A stretch of 64,000 nucleotides of DNA from positions 958,468 through 1,022,467 of the forward strand of contig VXBM01000219.1 of the NCBI GenBank assembly GCA_013400155.1, in the 5' to 3' direction. The notes below the pieces were generated by a model. It was not told where the DNA came from, did not search any database, and saw nothing but the letters and a program-made list of their open reading frames with translations. Each line of letters opens with the position of its first letter. Within the stretch, counting starts at the first letter, position 1. Of the stretch, positions 12,601 to 24,068 are shown piece by piece. The DNA is from Helopsaltes ochotensis (lineage: Eukaryota > Chordata > Aves > Passeriformes > Locustellidae). The translations under genes and the position numbers were made by a program.

Positions 12601-15525
12601 ATCTGGTCATTGAAAGGGGTAACATTTTCGGTGCAAATTTATTGTGAAGTGGCACAAGTTTTGCTTTCTGAGCCTGCATGAGTGCAAGAGGAAAACTGTG
12701 ACTCTTGTTCCTTATTTTGATGAATTAGTTGTGTCTCTCTCTATTTTTATATACATCTATCTTTCTGTATGTATCTTTCTTCAGTATTAATTTTTAAAAA
12801 ATAATGTTAAACTAATCTACAATTTCAAAGTCAAGTCCTCAAATGTTAGGAAGCTTGTTAGGCCAAGTTAAATAGGAAAGCTTGATCTACCATGAGTACA
12901 TATATTATAATATAGATGGCATACGATACACTAGTCAAGCATAGATTTTGGTAATATTATCATGAGGTTTTTGGGTTTGTTTTCTTTTTTTTCACAGGGT
13001 CCTTTAATTATTTTTCTGATAAAAAAAAATGAAAAACAAAATGCAGGAAATAAAAAGAGATAGATAATGGGACTGAGGCCTGATGGTAGAAGGAGGAACA
13101 CAGAAAGGAATATGTAGATTAAAAAGAAATGAAAAAATACAACTGATGATAAAGGTAACTTGTTTTTCTACTGAATAATACTGAATAAAAATATGTTATA
13201 AACTACTGGAAAGTTTTATTAGTAAAGTTAATTTAATTTTTACTACTTGATTCTGAGTGAAATAGACAAACATAAAAAGTTGCTGCCAAAAATCACAACT
13301 TTCCCAATTAACATCAGTTAGAGCAATCATTGCTCTCTGGATTAAATCCCTATGCTGAGAAAGAGAGAAATTCAGAAGAGATCATTAGCAAAAGATAGCT
13401 AACCATGTACCTCTGATGAGCTTTAGTAACTGACCCCTAGAGCTGCGAAGGTCTATTATCACATCTACAGAGATAGAATAGAATCCCTCTGCCCACCATT
13501 ATTCTTATTTTAAATGGGTTTACAAATACACTGATTAGCTGCCCCAATTTTACTTCTGCATGTTATAGTGTGTGATCTGCTTTGATTGCAAAACTGCAAC
13601 TCCTATTGATGTCAACAATAGTGGTATCAAAGAACAAACATCTGCATTGCCATGGCATGAGAGTGTAATATGCTCATTCTTAAAATAATAACAGATCTTC
13701 TAAGATTAAGCCAAGAAACTGCCTTTTCCCAAAGGGAAAAGTACAAAAGCACTGGGTGCCAGATGCTCAGGAGAAACAGAGTTTCTGTAATGTGTTCTAA
13801 TCAAACAGGGGCCACAGCAAATCAAAGCCTAAATATTTTGTTTTGTAAAATTGAACTAGGGAGTCTCAAGAAATAAATATCAACAGTAGTAAAACACACT
13901 TCATTGCTTATTTCATTCAAGTTTGGCACTAGACAAAGCATATTGTACATTAATTGAATTGATATCTGGCTTGAAAACCTGGTGAGATTTTATCCAATGT
14001 ATTTTTATTGCCATTCAGTGATGATGATTTTTTTTAAAAATAATTTTAGTGGGCCATATAACCTAAAAATATCTGAACAGACCAAGTGTGACCCTGTTAG
14101 CAGCACTGAAAGTGTTTAATTTTGCATCTGCACTCTTCTAAACCTGCATCTACTGTAGTAGATGTGTAAACGTGTGCAGTTTTACTAGTTGCAGCTCTGA
14201 TGCCAAAGTGCTCATGTTAACATAGGGTCCAAAATGGTTCTAAATGCTAGAATATATTTCCAAGCATTTTTTTTTGTTTTGTTTTTATAGTCCCCTCTTA
14301 GATATGTAATATCAGAACTAGACTGCTGCCAATGCTCCAGTCAACTTGCTTGAGATCAAAGGCAGAGCATCTTCACTTCACTGCAGCACTGACTGCAGGT
14401 AAGAGCTCCTTAATATTTTACTGTTTTATTTATCTTTGTAGGCTTGTTTTTGTATCATATACTCACTGTTAAAATGGCATGGGCCCTACTCACACGACTC
14501 AAGAAATTTCTTGTTACATTGAAAAAAGGTACTGACTAGATCATGAAACCTGAACAAAGGAAAATTAATATTGTAAAACAAACATAAGAAAATAACTATT
14601 TTCCCAAGTTGAGGAATTAAAAAAAAGAAATAAAACAATTTTGTCTCTCTTCATATTGTATTTTCTTTGAGTATTATTGAAGTGCACAGATCCCATTAAA
14701 AAGTTCACTTGCTATTGGAGCAGGTAAGAGTTTGAACATAGATCTGCAGGAACTTGTCACAGTTTCTGCTTGAGGAAATTGTTATGTATTGGTAAGTGAT
14801 GACTCCTCAAGATGGACTTTGGTGAATAAGTGAACTGCTCTTTCAAACTACTCTGATGTTTGAATATCTTGGAGAGCACCTAGGTAGAACTCTAGCACAC
14901 TCAGTGTTTCCATCTTAGACCACTTCTTTAAAAAAAGACCCATGTCCGTCATTTTATTCCAGAAGCCTTTTCTCCATTGCAATTTCACTTGAGAATATCT
15001 TAGTGCTGCTGTTCCTGAAGCTTTGTTTCACTTGATCTTGGCAGTAACCACTGCACAGTAACCCAGAGATGCTCAGCCTCACACAGTAAACACTGCCAGC
15101 GGCACACTGCTCACAGAGGCCCCGTGCAGCCTCTGGACACCATGGAAATAACAATTCCTACTGATTGGTGCTGGATTTCATAACCACAGAAAAGCAGGAA
15201 AATTATTCTTAATGAAAATCCCAGGCAAATTGTTGAGGAGCATTGTAGAAGAAATAATCAGCTATGTATTTTGTCACAGAGTCAGAAAACTTGTGGTGGT
15301 GGGAATTATCATGACTGCATCTGTTATTACCACTTTCCATGATGAGTCCTAGGAATCAGGTAGAATGTTGTAGCACCTAGTGAACACGTTGCTGTGTTTT
15401 CACAAAGTCCCACTTCTTGGTGATCTAAATACGGTTAGATTTATGATACTAAGAACAAATGGCAATAATAACGATACAGTTTAAAAGTCTTGAATGTGAA
15501 TGCCTAAACTTTCCAAATGAAATGG
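9672..15525. other. Unassigned non-coding DNA
   Basis: No gene or transposon is recognised. The stretch holds an A15 run at 10781-10795, the hairpin at 11926-11955 listed separately, and a short T-rich run near 14270. All open frames are under 80 codons. Confidence 0.55.
11926..11955. repeat. Perfect 12-bp inverted repeat (hairpin)
   Basis: The left arm 11926-11937 (atcattaaaact) pairs exactly with the right arm 11944-11955, separated by a 6-nt loop (gtcaag). No function can be read from it. Confidence 0.9.
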
Positions 15526-15574
15526 TATATATATAATATATATATATATATTTATATATATATATATATATATA
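15526..15574. repeat. (TA)n microsatellite
   Basis: The sequence is alternating T and A over about 49 bp, with two interruptions (an AA near 15535 and a TTT near 15552). It is likely length-polymorphic. Confidence 0.95.
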
Positions 15575-15633
15575 CAAAAGACACCCCAAAGACTTTTGAA
15601 ACTAAATGTGTACAGAAAGCAGTAATTCTAATA

Positions 15634-15773
15634 GGGTTTGGTTGGTTGTTTTGTTTTGTTTTGTTGGGTTTGTTTGGTGGTTTGGTGGGGTTTTTGTTTT
15701 TTGTTTTGTGTTTCATCTTTTTTGTTTGTTTTTTGTTTTTGTGTTTTGTTTTTTATATTTTTGGGGTTTTTTT
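15634..15773 (+). repeat. Long G/T-rich low-complexity tract
   Basis: About 140 bp consist almost wholly of G and T on the plus strand (TTTTG, TTTGG and GGTT units). The open frames across it encode only Phe, Val, Leu, Gly, Cys and Trp, which follows directly from the base composition and is not evidence of a membrane protein. Confidence 0.92.
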
Positions 15774-18580
15774 AACATAGACCTGTTTTTAAAAAGTAGG
15801 CTTTAGGATATAGTTCTTAAAGGTTCCATCTTGTTTTTAAGCACGTTTCAATGAAATATTTCTTTACTTTGTGTAAAAGATATGGTTCCCAATATTTTGG
15901 TAAACTGCACCAGTGCTAGCAGTCAGTAGTCACTAGTAACTTTAGTCGCAGAGATAAAGCATACTTTGGAAATTACTGTAATTCTGCAATAATTTCATGT
16001 AGGGAAAATAATTTTTATTGAGAATGAGATAATTTTTTGGACTAAATAGAACTGACCTGAGTATTTCTTCCCACTCAAACCAGAACTAAAACCCTGAAAT
16101 TTGCACACACTCAAGAGAAATTTTGGTAAAAATATTTTAAGGGGTTTTTTGTGTGGTTAGTTCTGTAATACCAAAATGTGGAAGAACTGAATTTACCAAA
16201 ATGCTAAAGCAGGGCAAGATCTGATGGTGTTTCTCTGAACTGTGAGCAGGAAAGACTGAGTATGCTGTGAACTTGCCTTCTGGAGGCTGGTGCTGCCGTG
16301 TTCCCTAGAGTGCTGTAAGAATGGTTTAAAGTGAAAGCTCTGACACTTTCATGGGACAATATTTCACAAGTCAGTAAATATCACTGCCAAAATTCTTTTG
16401 TGATATTCAACCTAAATAGTTTGTTATTTTGGCTTTGCCTGCATCAAATAGTTGAAAAAGAGAAAAGGACAAAAATGAAAATGCAAAAAAAATCCAAAAA
16501 CTAAAGGAGGAAAATAAAAAGCAAGTGACATATGCAGAAATGTGTTTCTTTTGGCTAGTTTTGATAGAACTTGTTATTTTTGGCTGTGTAAAAAAATAAT
16601 AGAATTTAGAAAACATCAGCAGAATAAGAGAAAAAAATAAAAGAATCATTGAATATAAGATGGGACCCACATGGAGCAATTTGCTGAGCTTCATTTTCTT
16701 CTGCACTGCATTGAGAAAAAGAAAGAGTTAAAATAAAGAGATCAGAGAGATTTGCAGCTATGTCACAATTGCTAAGTACCTCAGTAGGTTTCTTTCCCCA
16801 ATGTTTTTTTTATCCAATAAAATCTTACTCATTTTTCATCATAACCAGACTTTCCTTTGAGCCTTTCTCCTACTTTCACTAAACTTCAACTGCTCTTATA
16901 TTCTTTTCAAGAAGGTTTTGCCAGTGGCTTTTACTTTTTGTGATATTGTATTGAAGTCAAGTTTCTGCCAGGCTGCTGGGCTCTAGAAAGAGTGAAAGGA
17001 AATATTTATCTTTTCCCCTCCCTTCCCACACCTTACCTTTCTTTTAGAGAAGCCAGATCTATCTGACCTGGAAACTGCTGAGAGACATAGGGGTTAGTCC
17101 ACCCAACAACCAAAATCTGAAAATGTTGCGTATGTTGGTACGTAACCCTTGCAGTGTTACTAAGGAACAGTGGGAATAAAAAGAATCCTGATATTCAATA
17201 TTAGAAGTCTGTTCTAGTTAATATGAGAAAGATTCTTCCATCTCTTGAAATCGTATGACTCTTGTTTTTTGAGGATTTCATCCACAAAGAACTGTGAATA
17301 ATCCTATAGGTATGCTACTGGAAATTGGAGTGACATCCAATTTTTGGTCCTTGCTTGTAGTGTTGTCCATATCAGGTGAAACGTTCCGGACAAGTGCTTC
17401 TACCTGGAGTTTTGCAGGATGAAGTTGCAGTTTGGAAGCTTATACAGTGTCTGCATGTCCCTCTGCTGGCACTGTCATCCCCAGCTCAGGGACTGTCGAG
17501 GAACCTTCATGTCATAACCAAATAGGGAGAATACAAAGCTGTCTGTCTCCTCTCCCCTTCCACAAAGGGAAGATATACAGCAAAAAAATCACATCGTGTT
17601 GATTACTGGTGTGCATTCTCAAGCTGTGGTGTCATTTAGTGTCTCCTTTCAGTGAATATTTCTCAATGGTTGAGATTGAAGTGTTCCAAATGAGCATTTT
17701 ATTTAGTTTTAATGAGGCTGCTTCAGAATGTTAATTTCCCATTCACTGGACTCTTCAAAGAGCTCAGCATGGCTGCAGAGTACTGAAGACATACCTCAAG
17801 CTGCTGCAAGATTAACTTAGGAATTATAAAAGCAGTAAGTGCATGATTACTATTTTTCTTAATTCATAAAAGAAGGAGATGTGTAATTGGCAGTTTAACA
17901 AGCCGGTTGCAGCAAATTAAACCTTAATGTGATTATGAAATGACAATTACTGTTAGTAATTAATTGGTATCACCTTTCTGTAGCCCCATTCAGTACTCTT
18001 TGTGCAAAGCTTATATCAGTGAGAGAATAATTAGGTAATTAGATGAAAAATTGGGAGAGTGTTAGCTTACAAAATGCTGTAAAATTTCTTTCTTTTCCAC
18101 GGGATCTATGTAATTTGAGATTGCTAGAAGCAGTACTTGCACCCCATAAATATTCATCCAAAAGGACTAAAGAGCTTTGGAATTGCATGAAATTGCAGAT
18201 ATTTCTATATCTGTAATTAAAACGAACTGCATTTGTACTAAATTGGGAAAGATTGGTAAGAGAGTATCCCTAAATTGCAGTTCTTAGTAAAGAGTAATGT
18301 AGATGGCAGTGTAAACACTTAAAATCACAGAAATATATTTCTGGCTTGCAAGGGATAGGAAACTACTGAAGCTGACATGACGTCTTTCCTGATTTTTAAG
18401 TACTATGAGTAGTCAGAAACAATTTTTATGTGTCATGTCCAGCACTTGCAGTAGAGAATTTCTCTTCTAGAAGTAGAACACCGTGGTGGGACAATGTCTT
18501 GGTAAAGACAAGTGTAATATCTTGAATAATCTTTGGAATCCCAAACCTCACTAGTCCGGACCACATGATTTAGACTTTTT
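15774..18580. other. Unassigned DNA with an AT-rich, homeodomain-motif block
   Basis: No gene is seen. From about 17860 to 18250 the sequence is dense in TAATTA- and AATTAG-type motifs, including 'tgttagtaattaattgg' at 17951-17967. This is the texture of many vertebrate conserved non-coding elements. That is an impression from composition only; conservation cannot be judged here. Confidence 0.45.
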
Positions 18581-19168
18581 TGTCACGGTTTAACCCCTGC
18601 TAAGCCCCACGCAGCCATTCAGTCACTTCCTCCCAGACAGCTGGGGGACAGAACCAGAAAAGTAAAAGGGAGAAAACTGGTAGGGTGAAGTAAAGATAGT
18701 TTAAGAGGTAAAGCAAGAGCAGCACATGCAAGCAAAGGAAATTGATGAGTTAATTCACTGTTTCCTGTGGGCAGGCAGGGGTTCAGCCATGTGTAGGAGA
18801 GCAGGGCTCCATCAGGTGCGGTGGTTACTGGGGAAAAAAACCACCATCACTCCAAACAACCCACCTTTCCCTCTTCTTCTCCCAGCTTTATATGCCAAAC
18901 ATGTGGCCACATGGTGGGATCTGTGGTCATGATCCCCTTTGGTCCAGTTGGGATCAGCAGTCCCAGATGTTTCCCCTCCCAACTCTGTGCACCCCGAGCC
19001 TGCTAGCTGGTGAGTGGGGTGAGAAGCAGAAAAGCCCTTTACTCCGTGTCAACAATGCTCAGCAGTAACAAAACACATCCCTGTGTTGTCAGCAATGTTT
19101 CTAGCACATACAGACCCATACCAGATACTGTGAAGAAAATCAACTCTACCACAACCAAAACCAGCACA
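18581..19168 (-). mobile_element. Endogenous retrovirus solo LTR (antisense)
   Basis: About 588 bp have retroviral LTR boundaries: TGTCACGG on the plus strand at 18581 and CCAGCACA ending at 19168, so the minus strand runs TG...CA. The element closely resembles an LTR family abundant in neoavian genomes. On the minus strand it has a TATA-box sequence (catataaag, 18886-18894), followed by a GA-rich leader and a decayed polyadenylation-like TTAAA segment near 18695-18705. No gag, pol or env sequence adjoins it, and no purine tract or primer-binding site is seen at its edges, so it is best read as a solo LTR. No 4-6 bp target duplication is visible (ttttt on one side, gaagg on the other). The retroviral class is not assigned with confidence. 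Confidence 0.82.
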
Positions 19169-20018
19169 GAAGGCAGCTAGTCAAATGTGACCTACACCCA
19201 ACTTCTGCCTTTTCCCTGTATGTGTCTGAAACAGTGTGATTTGAACTAATTTGCCAGAGACCAGATAGCAGTGTACTTCCCTAAAATAGGTTTCAGATTT
19301 CTTTTTATCATCTGTCTGACAGAAATGAAACAAAGTTCCAGCAGATCAACTTTCCTGTGTTCATTATGTTACAGATAGGCAAGGAATAGAGCTGCTGTAT
19401 GGGCTATCTCAGGAGCACCTGTGTGCTGTAATTAAAACATCAGAGGCCTATTTCCCATTTCTGATCCGGTGACCCTCCCACAAAACTCCAGTGGAGTCCC
19501 TATCCATCTTGAAGAATCCCCTGAAGGAGGCACAGTCCCTTACAGTAGCAGCCAGAAACCATTAGCAACAGCAGCAGCACAAGGAAAAGGTTTAAAACTG
19601 CTTCCAGCCACCTTCAGAGCTGCTTTTGTAAAGATACCAGGGATTTCCAAAAGTAGAGTCATACATTGCAGGCAGAGCAGCTTCTCCCTTTAATTGCTAT
19701 ATAAACATATGTCAGCGTGTGTGGGAGTTAAGAGCTGTGTTTCAGGTAGGGAGACTGCAAATGGGCACAGATGTTCTCATGAAGTGGGTAATGCTGCTAA
19801 CTCCAAACATTAAAATAACTTAAATAGACCTTTACTCGTTAGTTCTTAAAAACAGAACAAACTTCCAAGATTTTTTTTCCCCTGCAACATCATGGGCAAG
19901 CAGGTTATCTTTCCTTTTATTGTTTCTTCTTTTAATATCAAAATTTGGATTCTAGAATACTGATTTACCTTCAGAATCTAGAGCTCTGAGTAGGGTATAA
20001 AAATTCAGCATGTGGAAT
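19169..20018. other. Unassigned DNA between two LTR remnants
   Basis: About 850 bp lie between the solo LTR and the decayed LTR-like piece. No retroviral coding similarity, primer-binding site or polypurine tract is apparent. One 75-codon plus-strand frame (19469-19693) has no recognisable motif. Confidence 0.5.
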
Positions 20019-20165
20019 TGTTATGATGAGTTGACCCCACCCAGCAACTTTGCACCACACAGCAGATTGTTCGTTCCTAACATTTTACACAACTGAGACA
20101 GAAAAGCATAGTTATCTATCTGGATAAAGATCTTTTTGAAATTGATAAATAAAGTATATAAGAAC
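20019..20165 (-). mobile_element. Decayed LTR fragment, probably same family as 18581-19168
   Basis: From 20019 the plus strand reads tgttatgatgagttgaccc, then cagcaactttgcaccacac and a 'ttcgttcc' block. These three blocks fall in the same order as the terminal part of the LTR family represented at 18581, where the same blocks are shortened. After a gap, a segment near 20120-20160 (ataaag...ttgataaataaagtatata) fits the internal A/T-rich part. Only the 3' portion of an antisense LTR is present and divergence is high. The call rests on recalled family structure and needs an alignment. Confidence 0.5.
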
Positions 20166-23100
20166 TGTTACTACAGAAAAACAGTGCTGAAATGCCATAA
20201 GCTACAAATAAAGAACTAAAAATCAAGATTTTTGGTTAAGATGACACAAAGAACTTAACTGTAACCATGGCTATTTACCAGGGGTCTTGTTATTTTTAAC
20301 AATAGGGGAAGCTGAAATGTGATAGAATGTTTTCATAATGGACAATTTCTATGAGTACATGATCCAGGTCTTTCCTGCTGGACAGAGCAATTCAAACATT
20401 GGGGATGGAGAAAGATAATTGTAGGTCTGGTAAATTACTTTCTCCTTCACGCATAAACAGAGTGCTAATAATTCGGCTTTCTGGTGCTCAGGTGATTCAA
20501 GAAAAATAATTCATCCATGTGTTCCATTAGTTTCCAAGAAACTAAGAACTTCCCTTTTTTTATTTCTGCATACCAAGAGAAAACATCTCAGTATCTGCAG
20601 CCTTGTCAAAACAAATGAAGTTTTGAATTACTTAGAAATAGAACTTTTCATTCGTCATTCAGTATCAGATTTTTCTCTTATGAGAACTGATTAGAAATTT
20701 ACAATCTAAGTTTGGTTCATATAGATACTGGGCAACAGTTTGGGCCATTTTTTGAGAGAAACTGATTAAACCCACTTCAAAATACAGTTAGGGAATTTCT
20801 TTGACATTTTCTTGGAGATATTCTGCGCAGGATTTCTCACTGAAACAGCATTCATCTCCTGAATTCTCTTTCAACCTGAATTATCCTATAATTATAGAGT
20901 ATTCATCTTATGACTTCATTTTATATATGCATCTTTTGCTCTAAATAAAGGCAAGTGAAAGCCTGCTTAGAACTGCATTGCCATGGCTGAAAATTTTAGA
21001 TAGGTGCTGCTGGAAAAGGAGGAAAACTATACTTGGGAAAACAGAAAAACCACAGAGACAAATGCGGACAAGCTGAACAGGACTTTTATGTTCCAAAGAT
21101 AAGACTAAGGTGAGGGGTTTTAAGTACAGTTTGCAATGGGACTCAGCAAGAATTTCAGTATGTACTTGTTGATTTTTAGTGTCCACTGCACACTTGTCTG
21201 TCTTACAGAGAGGGTATATGGAAGGTGTGCAATGCCATACTCACGACTACGTAGTAAAACAGCACCTCTGAGCTAATTGTCAACTGAGATGATAGTTTGG
21301 GAAAAGAGGCAGTGATAAGGGCCAGTTAATTACGATTTGTACAGCAGAGGGCTCTCTCAGGGAGGCACTGATCAGGAGGTGAAGTTCATAGCCTTGAAAC
21401 AAAGACTAAGAAAGACATGTCTGACCACAGTCTTATTCCCAGTAAGTTCTTGTCAAGAGCTACCATTCCACTTTTCTTTGGAAACTTCCTGTGTGTGATT
21501 CCCTCCCCATGCACTATGACTTTATTCCATCTACCCCGACAGGCAGCCTAGATACAGCTGCCACCAAAACCCAGATGATGAATTACCTAATGTTTGCACA
21601 GAGTTGTCTAAAGCACCTATAAAGCTGGTATAAAATGTTGAGTAAATCACTTACGAGATTTGTAACACATCTTGCTTCTTTCTGAGTTTCATTTGGAAAG
21701 TATAAAGGAACAGTCTTCAACAAAGTTGACATGTGAAATCTTCTGATTTTTGCAGAATGAGTGGTGACAGTCAGAACATAACACATCTCTTGGTGTTCAA
21801 AGTATTTGCACTACAATTAATTACTTACTGTGCTGTTCATTTTGCATGAACCTCCTCTCATAAATGAACCCATCACTGGGGGAGACAAAGATGTAACTTG
21901 CTGCGTCTGACTGTATTTTGTTGTGTCTAGTCTGAAAAACTGAGTCTGTCCCTTTTAGTCTGGTTTGGTTTATTTGGCACAGAGCTTTCTCTTCAATATC
22001 TGCTTTTCTCAGCAAGGGAGCACCATGTTTTCTACTGTGTTCTTCAAAGAATTCAATTCAAAGATCTTGCTCTTGTTCAGCAGTTCCATTGCCTTTCTGA
22101 ATAATTCCCTTACCAGGGTTTAGAGGGAGATTTCTAATGGTTACCAATCTGGGCCCTAAATGGCTCTTTAGTTTTAGAATGCAACTCATATTACATGAAT
22201 AACAAAAGGATATTTACACTTGCATCCCAGAGGAGCCTTTGTCATGTTAGTAGAGGTAGGACAATGGCTTGACTCAGGAAAAGAAATAACCAAAGATATG
22301 TCTCTTGCAAAAAAAAAAGAAACCCACCCAGATCATAAGGACAAATCATAATGCTTAACCTTGTAGTTTTCTCTTTTGACTGTTTGAGCCCTGAATTACT
22401 ATTTGTACCATCACAGCTCTGAGAAGAATAACAGAGAGGGCTCCTGCCCAGCATCATAACTGGCAAACCCTCTCCCACATTGGGAAGTCAATTAAAATCT
22501 CCCAATAGCTGCACAAGTACTTTAACTGTCACCCTGATTTTTCAGCCTTTCTGATGTTTTTCGTATTTTTAGTTCTTTTTCACACACGTGTTATAAATAG
22601 AAGTAGTGTTTATATTAATACAAGGTTGTTTTCATTCCTCTCTTGGAGGAAGGAACAATTGATGAACGTTTGTTTTGACCAATGTGATTGGAAGGATGGC
22701 GACATTACCCTCCAATACATGGTCTGGGTGAAAATACTATATATTGGAGTCAGATAATAAAGATCAGGCTTTTTATTCATTGGAACTGGCATTCCTTGGA
22801 GTGTGTGTTCCTTTCGTATCCTACTACAACACTTTAACTACTAATTGGTGCTGTAGAGAAGGCAGGGATGGCCTCTTTTGTTTGTATTTTAAAAAAGAAG
22901 TTACTACTGTGTTTTGTGAAGGGAAGAGTTCCTGCACGTTGATGTGCTGTGGATCTGCTACCAACAGTAAGATACTGAATGATGGAGGAATAAAAAATCC
23001 TTGACCAGCCGCTCTAGCCTGGGGCACTCCAGGACACACGTAGACACACAGATTTCTAAGTACTTGGGAAACTTTAAGGTCAAACGAGGAGATAGCTGGT

Positions 23101-23459
23101 TAGTTTAATGCCTCTAAGCTTGAAATGCAGCGATCTGTGTGTATTCTGGATTGTGGCTTTCGATTTAGGAGCCTTGCTTCTGTGTCAAATCTTGCCTCAG
23201 GCACCGAAGTCCTTAGCTGGAGCTGTCCCCAGAACCCCAGCTGGTACACATCAGTAGAGATCAGTTCCCCTCAGAAGCACCATAGCACATGATCCCACTT
23301 GCTGCAGGCAGAAATAATTTCACTTGCTGTTGAAATGAGCTGCTCTAGAACAAGCAGACGAAGAAGATGCCTAAGATAAAGTAGTTTTTATGGTGACATT
23401 TACATAGGCTTTAGTTAGGGATTCTTTCCTAAGTGCACTTAAATGTGCACTTGCACCCC
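20166..23459. other. Unassigned non-coding DNA
   Basis: I see no gene, transposon or notable simple repeat apart from a short A-run near 22310. The open frames are all short (at most 86 codons) and overlap in several phases. Confidence 0.55.
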
Positions 23460-24068
23460 TGAAAGCCAACCATATCCCAGGCTGCATCAAAAGCAGCACA
23501 GTCAGCAGGTCGAGGAAGATGATTCTGCCCCCCTACACTCTGCTCTTATGAGACCCCACCTGGAGTGCTGCACCCATCCCTGCAGGTCCCAACATAACAG
23601 AGACATGAACATCTTGGGGCAGATGCAGAAGAGGGCCACAAAGATGATCAGAGGGGTGGAACACCTCTCCTATGAAGTCAGGCTGAGAGAGTTGGGGTTG
23701 TTCAGTCCAGAAAAGAGAAGGTTCTGGAGAGACCTTGTTGCATCCTTCCAGTAATTAAAGATGGATTTTAAGAAACGCTTTTTAGCACTGCCTGTTTCAA
23801 TAGGACAAAAGACTCCTTTTAAAGAAAAAAGAAGGTAGATTGACACTAGACATAAGGAAGAAATTCTTTACTGTGGGGATGGTGAGGCACTGGAGCAGGT
23901 TGCCCAGAGAAGTTGTGGATACCACATTCCTGGCAGTGTTGAAAGCCAGGCTGGATGAAGCTCTGAGCAACTGGTCTCGTGGAAGGTGGCACTGCCTGCA
24001 GCAGGAGGTTGGAACTGGATCACCTTTCCAGCCCCTTCAAACCCGAATGTTCTATAAGTCTATAACTC
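23460..24068 (+). mobile_element. CR1 LINE 3' end with decayed ORF2 C-terminus
   Basis: This is a 5'-truncated CR1 copy containing the end of ORF2 (the reverse-transcriptase polyprotein, after the catalytic domain) and the 3' UTR. The first block (to 23754) reads 'ALMRPHLECCTHP', then 'QKRATKMIRGVEHLSYEVR' and 'LRELGLFSPEKRR', the classic CR1 C-terminal signature. A stop codon at 23755-23757 replaces the usual Tyr of 'FQYLK'. After a short, partly deleted segment the frame shifts, and the second block (from about 23840) reads 'LDIRKKFFTVGMVRHWSRL' and 'PREVVDTTFLAVLKARLDEALS'-type sequence. The UTR follows ('ggaggttggaactggatcacc'), with a degraded tail of ttctata repeats. It is non-functional. 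Confidence 0.95.

Noticed and set aside
15517..15806. Hydrophobic open frames rich in Phe, Val and Leu that look like membrane segments
   Set aside because: They are translations of the G/T-rich and (TA)n repeats.
18726..19006. Overlapping plus-strand open frames of 61-68 codons
   Set aside because: They lie inside the antisense LTR and read its non-coding strand.
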